DNA from: Sphaerotilus uruguayifluvii
Lineage (GTDB): Bacteria > Pseudomonadota > Gammaproteobacteria > Burkholderiales > Burkholderiaceae_C
Length of the DNA: 64,000 nt
Assembly (NCBI RefSeq): GCF_013294065.1
Contig: NZ_JABSNM010000025.1
Coordinates: 1 to 64,000, forward strand
Reading direction: 5' to 3'
Positions 35,079-44,557 of the stretch are shown piece after piece (the first letter of the stretch is position 1; each line of letters begins with the position of its first letter). The translations under genes and the position numbers were made by a program. Below the pieces are notes generated by a model. It was given only the letters and a program-made list of their open reading frames with translations. It made no database searches and was not told the DNA's origin.

Positions 35079-36974
35079 ATGTCCATCCTGTCCCGTGGCA
35101 GCCGTCTGCCCGAACCGCGCCTGCGCGCCACCGCCCTGGCCGCGGCCGTCCTGTCGTGCCTGCCGCTGGTCGCCGCCGCCCAGTCCGCACCTGCCGTGGC
35201 GACCGCCGCCGCCTCGCTGCCGGCCGTCGTCGTCACCGCCACCCGCACGCCGGTCCAGGTCGACCGCACCGTCGCCGACGTCACCGTGCTGAGCGCCGAC
35301 GACCTGGCGGTCCAGTCGGGCCGCACGCTCTCCGAGGTGCTGGCGCAGCAGGCCGGCATCCAGTTCAGCTCCAACGGCGGCCAGGGCAAGTCGAGCTCGC
35401 TGTTCGTGCGCGGCCTGGAGGCCCGTCATGTGCTGCTGCTGGTCGACGGGGTCCGCTACGGCTCGGCGACGCTGGGCACGCCGGACTTCGACAACCTGCC
35501 GCTGGGCGACATCGAGCGCATCGAGATCGTGCGCGGCCCGCTGGCCAGCCTGTACGGCAGCGATGCGGTCGGCGGCGTGGTGCAGGTCTTCACCCGCCGC
35601 GCCCAGCCCGGCCAGGGCCTGCGCGGCAACGGCTCGCTGACGGCCGGCAGCCATGCCTACGCCCAGGGCAGCGGCGGCCTGAGCTTCGACGACGGCCTGT
35701 GGAACGGCGCCGTCCAGCTGGTGCACACCGAGAACCGCGGCTTCTCGTCGACGAACGAGCGCGTGCTCTACGGCAGCCACAACGCCGATCCGGACGGCTT
35801 CAACCAGAACGCCGGCAGCGTGCAGCTGGGCCTGCGCCTGCCGCAGGGCTGGCAGCTCAACGCCCGGCTGCTGCAGTCGGAGGCCCGCTCGGCCTATGAC
35901 GACGGCCCCGGTGCCGACTCGCTGGCCCGCCTGCGCACGCAGGTCGCCTCGGTCGATGCCACCGGCCAGGTGCTGTCCGGCTGGACGACGCAGCTGCGTG
36001 TCGCGCGCAGCGCCAACGACTACGAGACGATGGCCTCGGCCTCGCCGTGGACCGACCTGGGCACGATCGCCACCGTGCAGCAGCAGATCAGCTGGGACAA
36101 CACCTTCGCGCTGCCGGTGGGCTCGCTGCTGCTGGTGGCCGAGCACCTGACGCAGAAGGTGTCCAAGCCGGCCCAGGACTACGACATCACCGAGCGCACC
36201 ATCCGCAGCGTCGCGCTGGGCTACAACGCCGTCGTCGGCGCGCACACCGTGCAGGCCAGCGTGCGCCACGACGCCAACTCGCAGTACGGCGACCAGACCA
36301 CCGGCAACCTCGGCTACGGCTATGCGCTGACCCCGGCGCTGCGCCTGACCGCGCAGGCCGGCACCAGCTTCGTCGCGCCGAGCTTCAACCAGCTCTACTG
36401 GCCGTCCTACGGCAACCCGCGGCTCGAGCCGGAGAAGGGCAAGCACGCCGAGATCGGCCTGCGCTACGTGCAGGGGGCGCACCAGCTGTCGGCCACCGTG
36501 TTCGGCAACCGCATGCGCGGCTACATCACCCAGGGCGCCAACCCGGTCAACCTGCCGTATGCGCAGAGCCACGGCGTGACGCTGGCCTATGACGGCCAGC
36601 TCGGTCCGGTGCGCCTGTCGGCCGCTGTCGACCACATGAACCCGCGCAACGACACCGAGGGCAGCACCAGCCAGGGCAATCTGCTGCAGCGCCGCGCACG
36701 CAACGACGCCAAGCTGTCGGCCGATGTCGAGCTGGGCGCCTGGACGGTCGGCACCGCGATGCAGGCCTACAGCCACCGCTTCGACGACGTCGCCAACACC
36801 CGCCGCCTGGCCGGCTATGCCGTCGCCGACCTGCATGCGCAGTGGCAGTTCCAGCGCGACTGGTCGCTGGGCGCGCGGCTGAACAACGTGTTCGACCGCC
36901 AGTACGAGACCGCCTGGGGCTACAACCAGCCCGGCCGCGAGCTCTACGTCACGCTGCGTTACAGCCCGCGCTGA
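35079..36974 (+). CDS. btuB: TonB-dependent vitamin B12 outer-membrane receptor
   Basis: This 631-residue receptor has a signal peptide (LAAAVLSCLPLVAAAQ), a TonB-box-like start (PAVVVTATRTPV near residue 50), a plug domain (about 60-165; SSLFVRGLEARHVLLLVDGVRYG, IERIEIVRGPLASLYGSDAVGGVV), a 22-strand barrel, and the C-terminal aromatic end NQPGRELYVTLRYSPR. Length and plug motifs match BtuB. It sits 98 bp after the riboswitch. No obvious ribosome-binding site precedes the ATG; the leader just before it reads CTCCTCC, the complement of a Shine-Dalgarno sequence, which could be part of the switch's expression platform. Confidence 0.93.
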   Translation: MSILSRGSRLPEPRLRATALAAAVLSCLPLVAAAQSAPAVATAAASLPAVVVTATRTPVQVDRTVADVTVLSADDLAVQSGRTLSEVLAQQAGIQFSSNGGQGKSSSLFVRGLEARHVLLLVDGVRYGSATLGTPDFDNLPLGDIERIEIVRGPLASLYGSDAVGGVVQVFTRRAQPGQGLRGNGSLTAGSHAYAQGSGGLSFDDGLWNGAVQLVHTENRGFSSTNERVLYGSHNADPDGFNQNAGSVQLGLRLPQGWQLNARLLQSEARSAYDDGPGADSLARLRTQVASVDATGQVLSGWTTQLRVARSANDYETMASASPWTDLGTIATVQQQISWDNTFALPVGSLLLVAEHLTQKVSKPAQDYDITERTIRSVALGYNAVVGAHTVQASVRHDANSQYGDQTTGNLGYGYALTPALRLTAQAGTSFVAPSFNQLYWPSYGNPRLEPEKGKHAEIGLRYVQGAHQLSATVFGNRMRGYITQGANPVNLPYAQSHGVTLAYDGQLGPVRLSAAVDHMNPRNDTEGSTSQGNLLQRRARNDAKLSADVELGAWTVGTAMQAYSHRFDDVANTRRLAGYAVADLHAQWQFQRDWSLGARLNNVFDRQYETAWGYNQPGRELYVTLRYSPR

Positions 36975-36994
36975 GCGTGAGCGATCATCGCGCG

Positions 36995-37561
36995 ATGACG
37001 ACAGGTCCGGACACCGAGCTCATCCTGGGCGGCCAGCGCAGCGGCAAGTCGCGCTGCGGCGAGCTGCGCGCGGCCGGCTGGCTGGCCGGCGCCCCGGGGC
37101 GCCGCGCGGTGCTGCTGGCCACCGCGCTGGGCGGCGACGGCGAGATGCGCGAGCGCATCGAGCGCCACCGCCTCGACCGCCTGGAGCGGGTGCCGGCGAT
37201 GGCGACCGACGAGGACTGCCTCGACCTGGCCGCCGCGCTGCGCCGCCATGCCGCGCCCGACACGCTGGTGCTGGTCGACTGCCTGACGCTGTGGACCACC
37301 CGCTGGCTGATGCCGCTCGAGGGCGAGCCGGCCGACGCGGCGCGCTGGCAGGCGGCCAGCGACGCGCTGGCCGCGGCGCTGGCCGAGGCGCCCGGCCCGG
37401 TGGTGCTGGTCTCCAACGAGATCGGCCTGGGCCTGGCGCCGCTGTCGCGCGAGGCCCGGCACTTCGTCGATGCGCTGGGCCGGCTGCACCAGCAGGTCGC
37501 CGCCGTCTGCACACGCGTCACGCTGATGGTGGCCGGCCTCGAGATGGCGGTGCGGCGGTGA
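36995..37561 (+). CDS. cobU: Adenosylcobinamide kinase / adenosylcobinamide-phosphate guanylyltransferase
   Basis: This 188-residue bifunctional enzyme (CobU in Salmonella, CobP in Pseudomonas) phosphorylates adenosylcobinamide and forms its GDP derivative. Walker A GGQRSGKSRCGE is at about residues 12-23, followed by ATALGGDGEMRERIERHR with the GMP-accepting His region, then VLVDCLTLWTTRW and VLVSNEIGLGLAP. The stop overlaps the btuF start. Confidence 0.93.
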   Translation: MTTGPDTELILGGQRSGKSRCGELRAAGWLAGAPGRRAVLLATALGGDGEMRERIERHRLDRLERVPAMATDEDCLDLAAALRRHAAPDTLVLVDCLTLWTTRWLMPLEGEPADAARWQAASDALAAALAEAPGPVVLVSNEIGLGLAPLSREARHFVDALGRLHQQVAAVCTRVTLMVAGLEMAVRR

Positions 37562-38445
37562 GCGGCGGGCTGCGGCGGACGCTCCTGCGGGTCGGCCTGC
37601 TGGCGGGCCTGATGCTCGCCGGCGCGGCGGCGGCCGCGCCGGTCACGCTGCACGACGACCGCGGCACCGAGCTGCGCCTGCCCGGACCGCCGCAGCGCAT
37701 CGTCACGCTGATGCCCTCGCTGACCGAGACGGTCTGCGCGCTGGGCGCCTGCGACCGCCTGGTCGGCACCGACCGCTATTCCGACTGGCCGGCCGAGGTG
37801 ATGCGCCTGCCGCGGCTCGGCGGCATGGACGACGCCCAGGTCGAGCGCATCGTCGCGCTGCGTCCGGACGTGGTGCTGGCCTCGCCGTCGACCCGCGCGG
37901 TCGAGCGGCTGCAGTCGCTCGGTCTGAAGGTGGTGGTGATCGAGTCGCGCACCGCCGACGAGGCCCGCCGCATGGTCGCCACGGTGGCGACGCTGCTGGG
38001 CCGCCCGGCCGACGGCCCTGCGCTGTGGTCGCGCATCGATGCGCAGGTGCAGCGCGCGGTGGCGCGGGCGCCGGCTGCCTGGCGCGGGCGCAGCGTCTAC
38101 TTCGAGGTCGACTCCGCGCCGTACGGCGCCGGCCGCGCCTCCTTCATCGGCGAGCTGCTGCAGCGCTTCGGCCTGATCAACATCGTGCCCGCCGAGCTCG
38201 GGCCGTTTCCCAAGCTCAACCCGGAATTCATCGTGCGAGCCCAGCCGGACGTCGTCATGGCCGTCGAGCGCCAGATCGCCGACATGCCGCGCCGCCCCGG
38301 CTGGGGGGCGCTGCAGGCGCTGCAGGCGCGGCGCACCTGCGCCTTCGCCGACGGGCGCTACGACACCCTGGTGCGGCCGGGGCCGCGCCTGGGCGAGGCG
38401 GCCGACCTGATCGCCGACTGCCTGGGCGCGCTGAAGCAGAGATGA
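37558..38445 (+). CDS. btuF: Periplasmic cobalamin-binding protein BtuF
   Basis: This 295-residue class III binding protein starts at GTG overlapping the cobU stop (GTGA). A signal peptide with several Ala residues (GLMLAGAAAAA) is followed by the mature domain (APVTLHDDRGTELRLPGPPQRIVTLMPSLTETVCALG). The two lobes are joined by a long helix near residues 130-150. It delivers cobalamin and corrinoids to BtuCD. The next gene, btuC, overlaps its stop by four bases. Confidence 0.92.
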   Translation: MSGGLRRTLLRVGLLAGLMLAGAAAAAPVTLHDDRGTELRLPGPPQRIVTLMPSLTETVCALGACDRLVGTDRYSDWPAEVMRLPRLGGMDDAQVERIVALRPDVVLASPSTRAVERLQSLGLKVVVIESRTADEARRMVATVATLLGRPADGPALWSRIDAQVQRAVARAPAAWRGRSVYFEVDSAPYGAGRASFIGELLQRFGLINIVPAELGPFPKLNPEFIVRAQPDVVMAVERQIADMPRRPGWGALQALQARRTCAFADGRYDTLVRPGPRLGEAADLIADCLGALKQR

Positions 38446-39446
38446 GCCAGCAGGAAATGCGTCGTCGTCGGCTGCTGGCCCGCGCGCTGGCGCTGGTCAC
38501 CATGCTGGCGCTGGTCGCCGGGCTGCTGGTCGGCAGCGACGGCATGAGCCTGCACGGGCTGGTCGCGCTGGTCGACGACGGTTCGGCCGGTCTGGTGATC
38601 GGCCAGATCCGCCTGCCGCGCACGCTCGGCGCCTGGCTGACCGGTGCGCTCTTCGGGCTGGCCGGCGCGATCGCGCAGGGGCTGTTCCGCAATCCGCTCG
38701 CCGATCCCTATCTGCTGGGCTCGGCCGCGGGCGCCTCGCTCGGCGTGGTGCTGGTGCTGTCGGCCGGCTCGCTGTCGCTGGGCGCGATCGGCTGGATGTC
38801 GCGCTTCGGCCTGGTGGCGGCCGCCTTCGCCGGCGCGCTGGCCGGCGTCGCGCTGACGCTGTCGCTGGCACGCGGGGCGGCGCGCACGACGCGGCTGCTG
38901 CTGGCGGGCATCGTCGTCGGCGTGGTGCTCGGCGCGATCAACGACCTGCTGACCACGCTGGCGCCGGAGGCGCTGCGCGGCAAGCAGGCCTTCCTGCTCG
39001 GCACGACCGGCTTTCTCGGCTGGCCCTCGTGCGCGCTGCTGCTGCTGGCGCTGGCGCTGGTGCTGCCGCCGGCCTGGCGGCTGGCGCGGGTGCTCGACGC
39101 GCTGTCGCTGGGCGAGGACAGCGCCGCCAGCCTCGGCCTGGCGCTGCCGCAGCTGCGGCTGATGATGGTGGTGCTGATGGCGCTGGCCACCGGCACCGCG
39201 GTGGCGCAGGCCGGCATGATCGCCTTCGTCGGCCTGGTGTCGCCGCACCTGGTGCGGCGCTGCGTGCAGGCCACGCACGGCTACCGGCTGATGGCCAGCG
39301 CCGCGATGGGCGGCACGCTGCTGACGCTGGCCGACGTGCTCTCGCGCTGGCTGGTGGCGCCGCAGGAGCTGCCGGTGGGCGTGCTGACCGCGGTGCTGGG
39401 CGGGCTCTACCTGCTGTGGCTGCTGCAGCGCCGCGAGGACCACTGA
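38442..39446 (+). CDS. btuC: Cobalamin ABC transporter permease BtuC
   Basis: This 334-residue permease of the FecCD family has about ten membrane helices. Family motifs are visible: RLPRTLGAWLTGALFGLAGAIAQGLFRNPLADPYLLGSAAGA in the first half and GMIAFVGLVSPHLVRR, which contains the coupling region to BtuD, in the second. Start ATG overlaps the btuF stop. Confidence 0.93.
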   Translation: MSQQEMRRRRLLARALALVTMLALVAGLLVGSDGMSLHGLVALVDDGSAGLVIGQIRLPRTLGAWLTGALFGLAGAIAQGLFRNPLADPYLLGSAAGASLGVVLVLSAGSLSLGAIGWMSRFGLVAAAFAGALAGVALTLSLARGAARTTRLLLAGIVVGVVLGAINDLLTTLAPEALRGKQAFLLGTTGFLGWPSCALLLLALALVLPPAWRLARVLDALSLGEDSAASLGLALPQLRLMMVVLMALATGTAVAQAGMIAFVGLVSPHLVRRCVQATHGYRLMASAAMGGTLLTLADVLSRWLVAPQELPVGVLTAVLGGLYLLWLLQRREDH

Positions 39447-39447
39447 C

Positions 39448-40254
39448 ATGGGGCCGGTGCCGGTGCGTCCTCCGATGCTGGTCGCCCACGGGCTGCAGGT
39501 GCGGCTGGGCGAGCGGGTGGTGGTGCGCGGCATCGACCTGGAGTTCGACGCCGGCTGGACCGCGGTGGTCGGCCCGAACGGCGCCGGCAAGTCGACGCTG
39601 CTGCGTGCGCTGGCCGGGCTGCAGCCGCTCGAGAGCGGCGAGGTGCGGCTCGACGGGCATGTGCTGTCGGCCTGGTCGCCGCGCCAGCGTGCCTGCCGCC
39701 TGGCCTGGCTGGCGCAGCAGGGCGATGCCTCGGGCGAGCTGACGGTGCACGACGTGGTGCGGCTCGGGCGCCTGCCGCATGTCGGCCTCTTCGGGCATCC
39801 CTCGCGCGAGGACGAGCGCGCGGTCGAGCGTGCGATGGCCGACACCGGCTGCGTGCCCTGGCGCCACCGCCGGCTGGGCGAGCTCTCCGGCGGCGAGCGC
39901 CAGCGGGTGCTGCTGGCACGGGCGCTGGCGGTGCAGTCGCCGGTGCTGCTGCTCGACGAGCCGACCACCCACCTCGACCCGCCGCACCAGATCGCGCTGG
40001 TGCGCCGCATGGCCTCGCTGGCCCGCGACGAGGGCCGCACCGTCGTCAGCGTGCTGCACGAGCTGAGCCTGGCGCTGGCGGCCGACCGGCTGGTGGTGAT
40101 GGCCGCCGGCCAGGTGCATGCGGTCGGCCATCCGGGCGATCCGCTGGTGCAGCGCACGCTGGTCGAGGTCTTCGGCGGCGCGATCCGGATCGAGTCGGTG
40201 CCGCGCAGCGACGCGCCCGACATGGTGCAGTGGGTCGTGCTGCCGCGGCTGTGA
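39448..40254 (+). CDS. btuD: Cobalamin ABC transporter ATPase BtuD
   Basis: This 268-residue ABC ATPase has Walker A GPNGAGKSTLLRALAG, the ABC signature LSGGERQRVLLARALA, Walker B LLLDEPTTHLDP and a switch His (VLHELSLAL). It couples ATP use to corrinoid uptake with BtuC. It starts one base after the btuC stop; 56 bp separate it from cobO. Confidence 0.93.
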   Translation: MGPVPVRPPMLVAHGLQVRLGERVVVRGIDLEFDAGWTAVVGPNGAGKSTLLRALAGLQPLESGEVRLDGHVLSAWSPRQRACRLAWLAQQGDASGELTVHDVVRLGRLPHVGLFGHPSREDERAVERAMADTGCVPWRHRRLGELSGGERQRVLLARALAVQSPVLLLDEPTTHLDPPHQIALVRRMASLARDEGRTVVSVLHELSLALAADRLVVMAAGQVHAVGHPGDPLVQRTLVEVFGGAIRIESVPRSDAPDMVQWVVLPRL

Positions 40255-40310
40255 CGGGCCCGTCTCCGCCACCTTCCGCTTTCTTTCCCGCCTGATCCAG
40301 GAGACACGAG

Positions 40311-40880
40311 ATGCAGATCGAGAACCCGCCGACCGAACGCGAGCGCCAGGCCCCCGAGGGCGAGCGCCGCGGCCTGGTCCTGGTCCACACCGGCGACGGC
40401 AAGGGCAAGAGCACGGCCGCCTTCGGCCTGGCGCTGCGTGCGCACGGCCGCGGCAGGCCGGTGAAGATCTACCAGTTCATGAAGGTGCCCAGCGCGCGCT
40501 TCGGCGAGCACCGGATGTTCGAGCAGCTCGGCGTGCCGATCGAGGGCCTGGGCGACGGCTTCAGCTGGAAGAGCAGGGATCTGGAGCATTCCGCGCAGCT
40601 CGCCCGCGACGGCTGGGCGCGCGCCGAGGCGACGATCCGCGCCGGCGAGCACTTCCTCGTCGTGCTCGACGAGATCATGTACCCGCTGCGCTACGGCTGG
40701 GTGCCGCTGGAGCCGGTGCTGGCGGCGCTGCGCGAGCGCCCCGCCCATGTGCATGTGGTACTGACCGGGCGCAATGCGCCGCAGGAGCTGGTCGACCTGG
40801 CCGACACCGTGACCGAGATGCGCCTGGTCAAGCACCACTACCAGGCCGGCGTGCCGGCGCAGCGCGGCATCGAGGACTGA
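40311..40880 (+). CDS. cobO: Cob(I)yrinic acid a,c-diamide adenosyltransferase
   Basis: This 189-residue protein of the CobA/BtuR/CobO family adds the 5'-deoxyadenosyl group to cob(I)alamin-type corrinoids. The ATP-binding loop [19 protein letters not shown] is at about residues 27-45; [13 protein letters not shown] and [16 protein letters not shown] are also typical. It turns imported cobalamin or cobinamide into AdoCbl, the mutase cofactor. An AGGAG site precedes the ATG. Confidence 0.93.
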   Translation: MQIENPPTERERQAPEGERRGLVLVHTGDGKGKSTAAFGLALRAHGRGRPVKIYQFMKVPSARFGEHRMFEQLGVPIEGLGDGFSWKSRDLEHSAQLARDGWARAEATIRAGEHFLVVLDEIMYPLRYGWVPLEPVLAALRERPAHVHVVLTGRNAPQELVDLADTVTEMRLVKHHYQAGVPAQRGIED

Positions 40881-40885
40881 TCGCC

Positions 40886-41875
40886 ATGCCGCTGCCGGAG
40901 CCGCTGACCGCGCTGCTGGGCTCGCCCTGGCCTTGGCCGCTGCTGCAGGCCGGCGCGCTGCTGCTGGCCTGGGCGCTGGACCGCCGCTTCGGCGAGCCGC
41001 CGGACCGCTGGCATCCGGTGGCGTGGCTCGGGCGGCTGCTCGGGCCGGTCGGGCGTTTCTGGCGCGATCGTGCGCCGGCGCCGGCCTTCGCGGGCGGCGC
41101 GCTGTCGTGGCTGCTGATCGCGGCGGCGCTGGCGGGTGCGGCCTGGGCGCTGCAGCGCTGGATCCTCGCGCTGCCGGGGCCGGTGGCGCTCGTGCTGCTG
41201 GCGCTGGCGCTCAAGCCGCTGTTCGCCTGCCGCATGCTGTGCGACGAGGTCGCCGCGGTGGAAGCGGCGCTGGCGCAGTCGCTCGAGGCCGGGCGCGCCC
41301 GGCTGGCCTGGCTGGTCAGCCGCGACGTGACGCGGCTCGACGCCGGCGAGGTGCGCGAGTCGGCGATCGAGACGCTGGCCGAGAACCTGAACGACTCGGT
41401 GGTGGCGCCGCTGGCCTGGTTCGCGCTGGCCGGGCTGCCGGGGGCGGTGCTGTATCGCTTCGCCAACACCGCCGACGCGATGTGGGGCTACCGCGGGCGC
41501 TGGGAATGGGCGGGCAAGTGGGCCGCGCATGCCGACGACCTGCTGTCCTGGCCGACCGCGCGGCTGACCGCGCTGCTGCTGCGCCCGGCCTGGCGTCCGC
41601 GCGAATGGTCCCGGCTGGCCCGCGAGGCCGCATGCACCCCGTCGCCCAACGGCGGCTGGCCGATGGGCGCGATGGCGTTACGTCTGGATGTCAGATTGCG
41701 CAAGCCGGGCGTCTATGCTCTGCACGCCGCAGGACGATCTCCCGAGGCCGCGGACCTGGACCGGGCGCTGCGGCTGGCCCGGTCGGCCGCGCGGATCTGT
41801 ACGGGCGTGCTCGCGGGGGGACTGGGGGGCGGGGCGCTGATCACGCTGACACGGCTGGCCGGGGGGCCGCTCTGA
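40886..41875 (+). CDS. cbiB: Adenosylcobinamide-phosphate synthase (CbiB/CobD type)
   Basis: This 329-residue integral membrane protein attaches aminopropanol (phosphate) to adenosylcobyric acid. The N-terminus LDRRFGEPPDRWHPVAWLGRLLGP is the family signature; later segments include SRDVTRLDAGEVRESAIETLAENLNDSVVAPL and YRGRWEWAGKWAAHADDLL. It follows cobO by 5 bp and is followed by cobD after 3 bp. Confidence 0.93.
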   Translation: MPLPEPLTALLGSPWPWPLLQAGALLLAWALDRRFGEPPDRWHPVAWLGRLLGPVGRFWRDRAPAPAFAGGALSWLLIAAALAGAAWALQRWILALPGPVALVLLALALKPLFACRMLCDEVAAVEAALAQSLEAGRARLAWLVSRDVTRLDAGEVRESAIETLAENLNDSVVAPLAWFALAGLPGAVLYRFANTADAMWGYRGRWEWAGKWAAHADDLLSWPTARLTALLLRPAWRPREWSRLAREAACTPSPNGGWPMGAMALRLDVRLRKPGVYALHAAGRSPEAADLDRALRLARSAARICTGVLAGGLGGGALITLTRLAGGPL

Positions 41876-41878
41876 TTC

Positions 41879-43012
41879 ATGACGCCTCAAGACGACAACG
41901 ACCTCTCGCTCGCGCTGGCGAGCACCCACGGCGGACCCGACGCGCATGGCGTGCCGCGCTGGGACTTCTCCACCAATGCCAACGCCTGCGGGCCGGCGCC
42001 GATGGCGCTGGAGATGATCCGCCAGGTCGACGCGCGCCGCTATCCCGATCCGACCTTCACCGCGCTGCGCCGCCAGCTCGGCCAGCTGCACCGGGTCGAT
42101 CCGGCGCGCATCGTCATCGCGGCCAGCGCCAGCGAGTTCATCCGCCGCATGACGCTGGCGATCGCGATGCTCAAGCCGGGCGCACGGGTGCAGGTGCCCG
42201 ACTATGCCTACGGCGAATACGCGGCGGCCGCGCAGGCGCTGGGCCTGCTGCCGCTGCGCGCGGCCGAGATCGACGCGACGGTGCCGCCCTACCTGATCTG
42301 GCACACCGAGCCGGGCAGCCCGGCGGGCGATGCGCGCGAGGCGCCGCTGTTCGACCCGACCGACTCGGTGCTGGTCATCGACCGCGCCTACGCGCCGCTG
42401 CGCCTGGACGGCGAGGCGCCGGCGCTGTCGCCGCAGGCCTGGCAGCTGTGGTCGCCGAACAAGGCGCTCGGCCTGACGGGCGTGCGCGGCGCCTACGCGA
42501 TCGCGCCGGAGCGCGACCCGGTCACCGCCGAGCTGGTCGACTGGCTGGTGCTGCAGCTCGAGCGGCTGGCGCCGTCGTGGCCGCTGGGCGTGCATGGCGT
42601 GGCGATGCTGAGCGCCTGGGCCGGCGAGGAGGCCCAGTCCTGGGTGCGCGCCAGCCTGCACATCCTGCGCAGCTGGCGTCGCCAGCAGCTCGAGATCTGC
42701 CACCGCCGGCTCGGCTGGACCTGCCAGGCCAGCGTCACGCCCTTCTACCTGGCGCGCTGGGGCCGCTGGGACGAGTCGGGGCAGGCCGCCGACGATCCGG
42801 CCCACCCGGCGCGGCTGCTGCCCGAGCTGCGCGCGATGGGCGTGAAGCTGCGCGACTGCAGCTCGATGGGGCTGCCGGGCTGGGTGCGCGTCAGCGTGCA
42901 GGCGCCGCCCTCGCAGCAGGCGCTGTCGCAGGTCTGGCGCCAGGTCATCGGCGAGTCGACCTTCGTGCCGACGGTGCGCCAGTCGGGCTTCCAGTCGCTG
43001 TCGACCTACTAG
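41879..43012 (+). CDS. cobD: Threonine-phosphate decarboxylase (CobD/CobC type), PLP-dependent
   Basis: This 377-residue fold-type I PLP enzyme produces (R)-1-amino-2-propanol phosphate for the nucleotide loop. It starts DDNDLSLALASTHGGPDAHG, with FSTNANACGPAP as in family members; the PLP-lysine lies in SPNKALGLTGVRGAYAIAP. The substrate could be called from context alone: it is between cbiB and cbiP. It is called CobD in Salmonella and CobC in Pseudomonas. Confidence 0.88.
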   Translation: MTPQDDNDLSLALASTHGGPDAHGVPRWDFSTNANACGPAPMALEMIRQVDARRYPDPTFTALRRQLGQLHRVDPARIVIAASASEFIRRMTLAIAMLKPGARVQVPDYAYGEYAAAAQALGLLPLRAAEIDATVPPYLIWHTEPGSPAGDAREAPLFDPTDSVLVIDRAYAPLRLDGEAPALSPQAWQLWSPNKALGLTGVRGAYAIAPERDPVTAELVDWLVLQLERLAPSWPLGVHGVAMLSAWAGEEAQSWVRASLHILRSWRRQQLEICHRRLGWTCQASVTPFYLARWGRWDESGQAADDPAHPARLLPELRAMGVKLRDCSSMGLPGWVRVSVQAPPSQQALSQVWRQVIGESTFVPTVRQSGFQSLSTY

Positions 43013-43024
43013 GACACCAGGACG

Positions 43025-44503
43025 ATGACAGGCAAGGCGATCATGGTGCTGGGCACCACCAGCGGGGCGGGCAAGAGCTGGCTGGCCACCGCGCTGTGCC
43101 GCTGGTATGCGCGGCGCGGTCTGCGGGTGGCGCCGTTCAAGGCGCAGAACATGAGCAACAACGCGCGGGTCGTGCCGGCGCCGGACGGGCGCATGGGCGA
43201 GATCGGCAGCGCGCAGTATTTCCAGGCGCTGGCGGCGCGTGCCGTGCCCGAGGTGCGCCACAACCCCGTGCTGCTCAAGCCCGAGGCCGACACCCGCAGC
43301 CAGGTCGTGGTGATGGGCGAGGTGCGCCGCGACCTGGCCGAGGTGCCGTGGCGCCGGCGCAGCGAGGCGCTGTGGCCGCATGCGCGCCAGGCGCTGGCCT
43401 CGCTGCAGGCCGAGCATGATCTGGTCGTGATCGAAGGCGCTGGCTCCCCTGCCGAGATCAATCTGCACGCCAGCGACTACGTCAACATGCGCACCGCGCG
43501 CGCCGCCGAGGCCGCCTGCCTGCTGGTGACCGACATCGACCGCGGCGGCGCCTTCGCGCACCTCTACGGCACGCACCAGCTGCTGCCGGTGGAGGAGCGC
43601 GTGCTGATCCGCGGCTTCGTGCTCAACCGCTTCCGCGGCGACGCGGGCCTGCTCTCGCCGGGGCCGGAGATGCTCGAGCAGCTCACCGGCGTGCCCACGC
43701 TGGCGGTGCTGCCGATGTGGCGCGAGCACGGCCTGCCGGAAGAGGACGGCGTCTTCGACGACCGCAGCACCGGCGCCTCCGCGGCGGCACGCCCGCTGCG
43801 CGTCGCGGTGGTGGCCTATCCGCGCCTGAGCAACCTCGACGAGTTCCAGCCGCTGCGCAACCTGGCCGGCGTGCGGCTGAGCTGGGCGCGCCATCCGCAT
43901 GATCTGGACGGCGTCGACTGGATCATCCTGCCCGGCTCCAAGCACACCGGCGCCGACCTGGCCTGGCTGCGCGCGCAGCGGCTCGACGCGGCGATCGCGC
44001 GCCATGCGGCCGCGGGTGGCGTGGTGCTGGGCATCTGCGGCGGCCTGCAGATGCTGGGTGAGGCGCTGGTCGACCTGCACGGCATCGACTCGCCCGGCGG
44101 CGAGAGCAACGGCCCCGGCCTGGGCCTGCTGCCGCTGGTGACGCTGTTCGAGCCCGACAAGCTGCTGGCGCCGACGCAGGCCACCTTCGCCGCGCTGTCG
44201 GGCCCGTGGGCCGCGCTCTCGGGCGTGCGCTTCGACGGCTACGAGATCCACCACGGCCGCACCGCGCCGCACGCCGATCTGCCCGCGCCCGCAGTGGCGC
44301 TGCGCAACGCTGCCGGCGAGGTGCTGGGCTGGCAGCGCGGCCCGGTGCTGGGCCTGTACGCGCACGGCCTGTTCGAGTCGCCGGCGGTGCTGCGCGCGCT
44401 GTTCGGCGCGCAGGTGCGCACGCTCGACGCCGTCTTCGACGGCCTGGCCGACTTCCTCGACCGCCATGTCGCGCCGGACACGCTGGACGCGCTGATCCGC
44501 TGA
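43025..44503 (+). CDS. cbiP: Cobyric acid synthase
   Basis: This 492-residue amidotransferase (CobQ in Pseudomonas) amidates adenosylcobyrinic a,c-diamide to cobyric acid. The N-terminal dethiobiotin-synthetase-like domain has MVLGTTSGAGKSWLATALCRWY and APFKAQNMSNNA; the C-terminal class I glutaminase-like domain has GICGGLQMLGEAL with the nucleophile Cys near residue 338 and the IHHGRT His. Because it works before CbiB, its presence means cobyrinic diamide or early intermediates are available, or de novo genes exist elsewhere. Confidence 0.93.
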   Translation: MTGKAIMVLGTTSGAGKSWLATALCRWYARRGLRVAPFKAQNMSNNARVVPAPDGRMGEIGSAQYFQALAARAVPEVRHNPVLLKPEADTRSQVVVMGEVRRDLAEVPWRRRSEALWPHARQALASLQAEHDLVVIEGAGSPAEINLHASDYVNMRTARAAEAACLLVTDIDRGGAFAHLYGTHQLLPVEERVLIRGFVLNRFRGDAGLLSPGPEMLEQLTGVPTLAVLPMWREHGLPEEDGVFDDRSTGASAAARPLRVAVVAYPRLSNLDEFQPLRNLAGVRLSWARHPHDLDGVDWIILPGSKHTGADLAWLRAQRLDAAIARHAAAGGVVLGICGGLQMLGEALVDLHGIDSPGGESNGPGLGLLPLVTLFEPDKLLAPTQATFAALSGPWAALSGVRFDGYEIHHGRTAPHADLPAPAVALRNAAGEVLGWQRGPVLGLYAHGLFESPAVLRALFGAQVRTLDAVFDGLADFLDRHVAPDTLDALIR

Positions 44504-44557
44504 TCCGCGCTTTTCCTGTTTCCCCTGTCCCCCCGAGAAGCACAAAGGACAAGACCG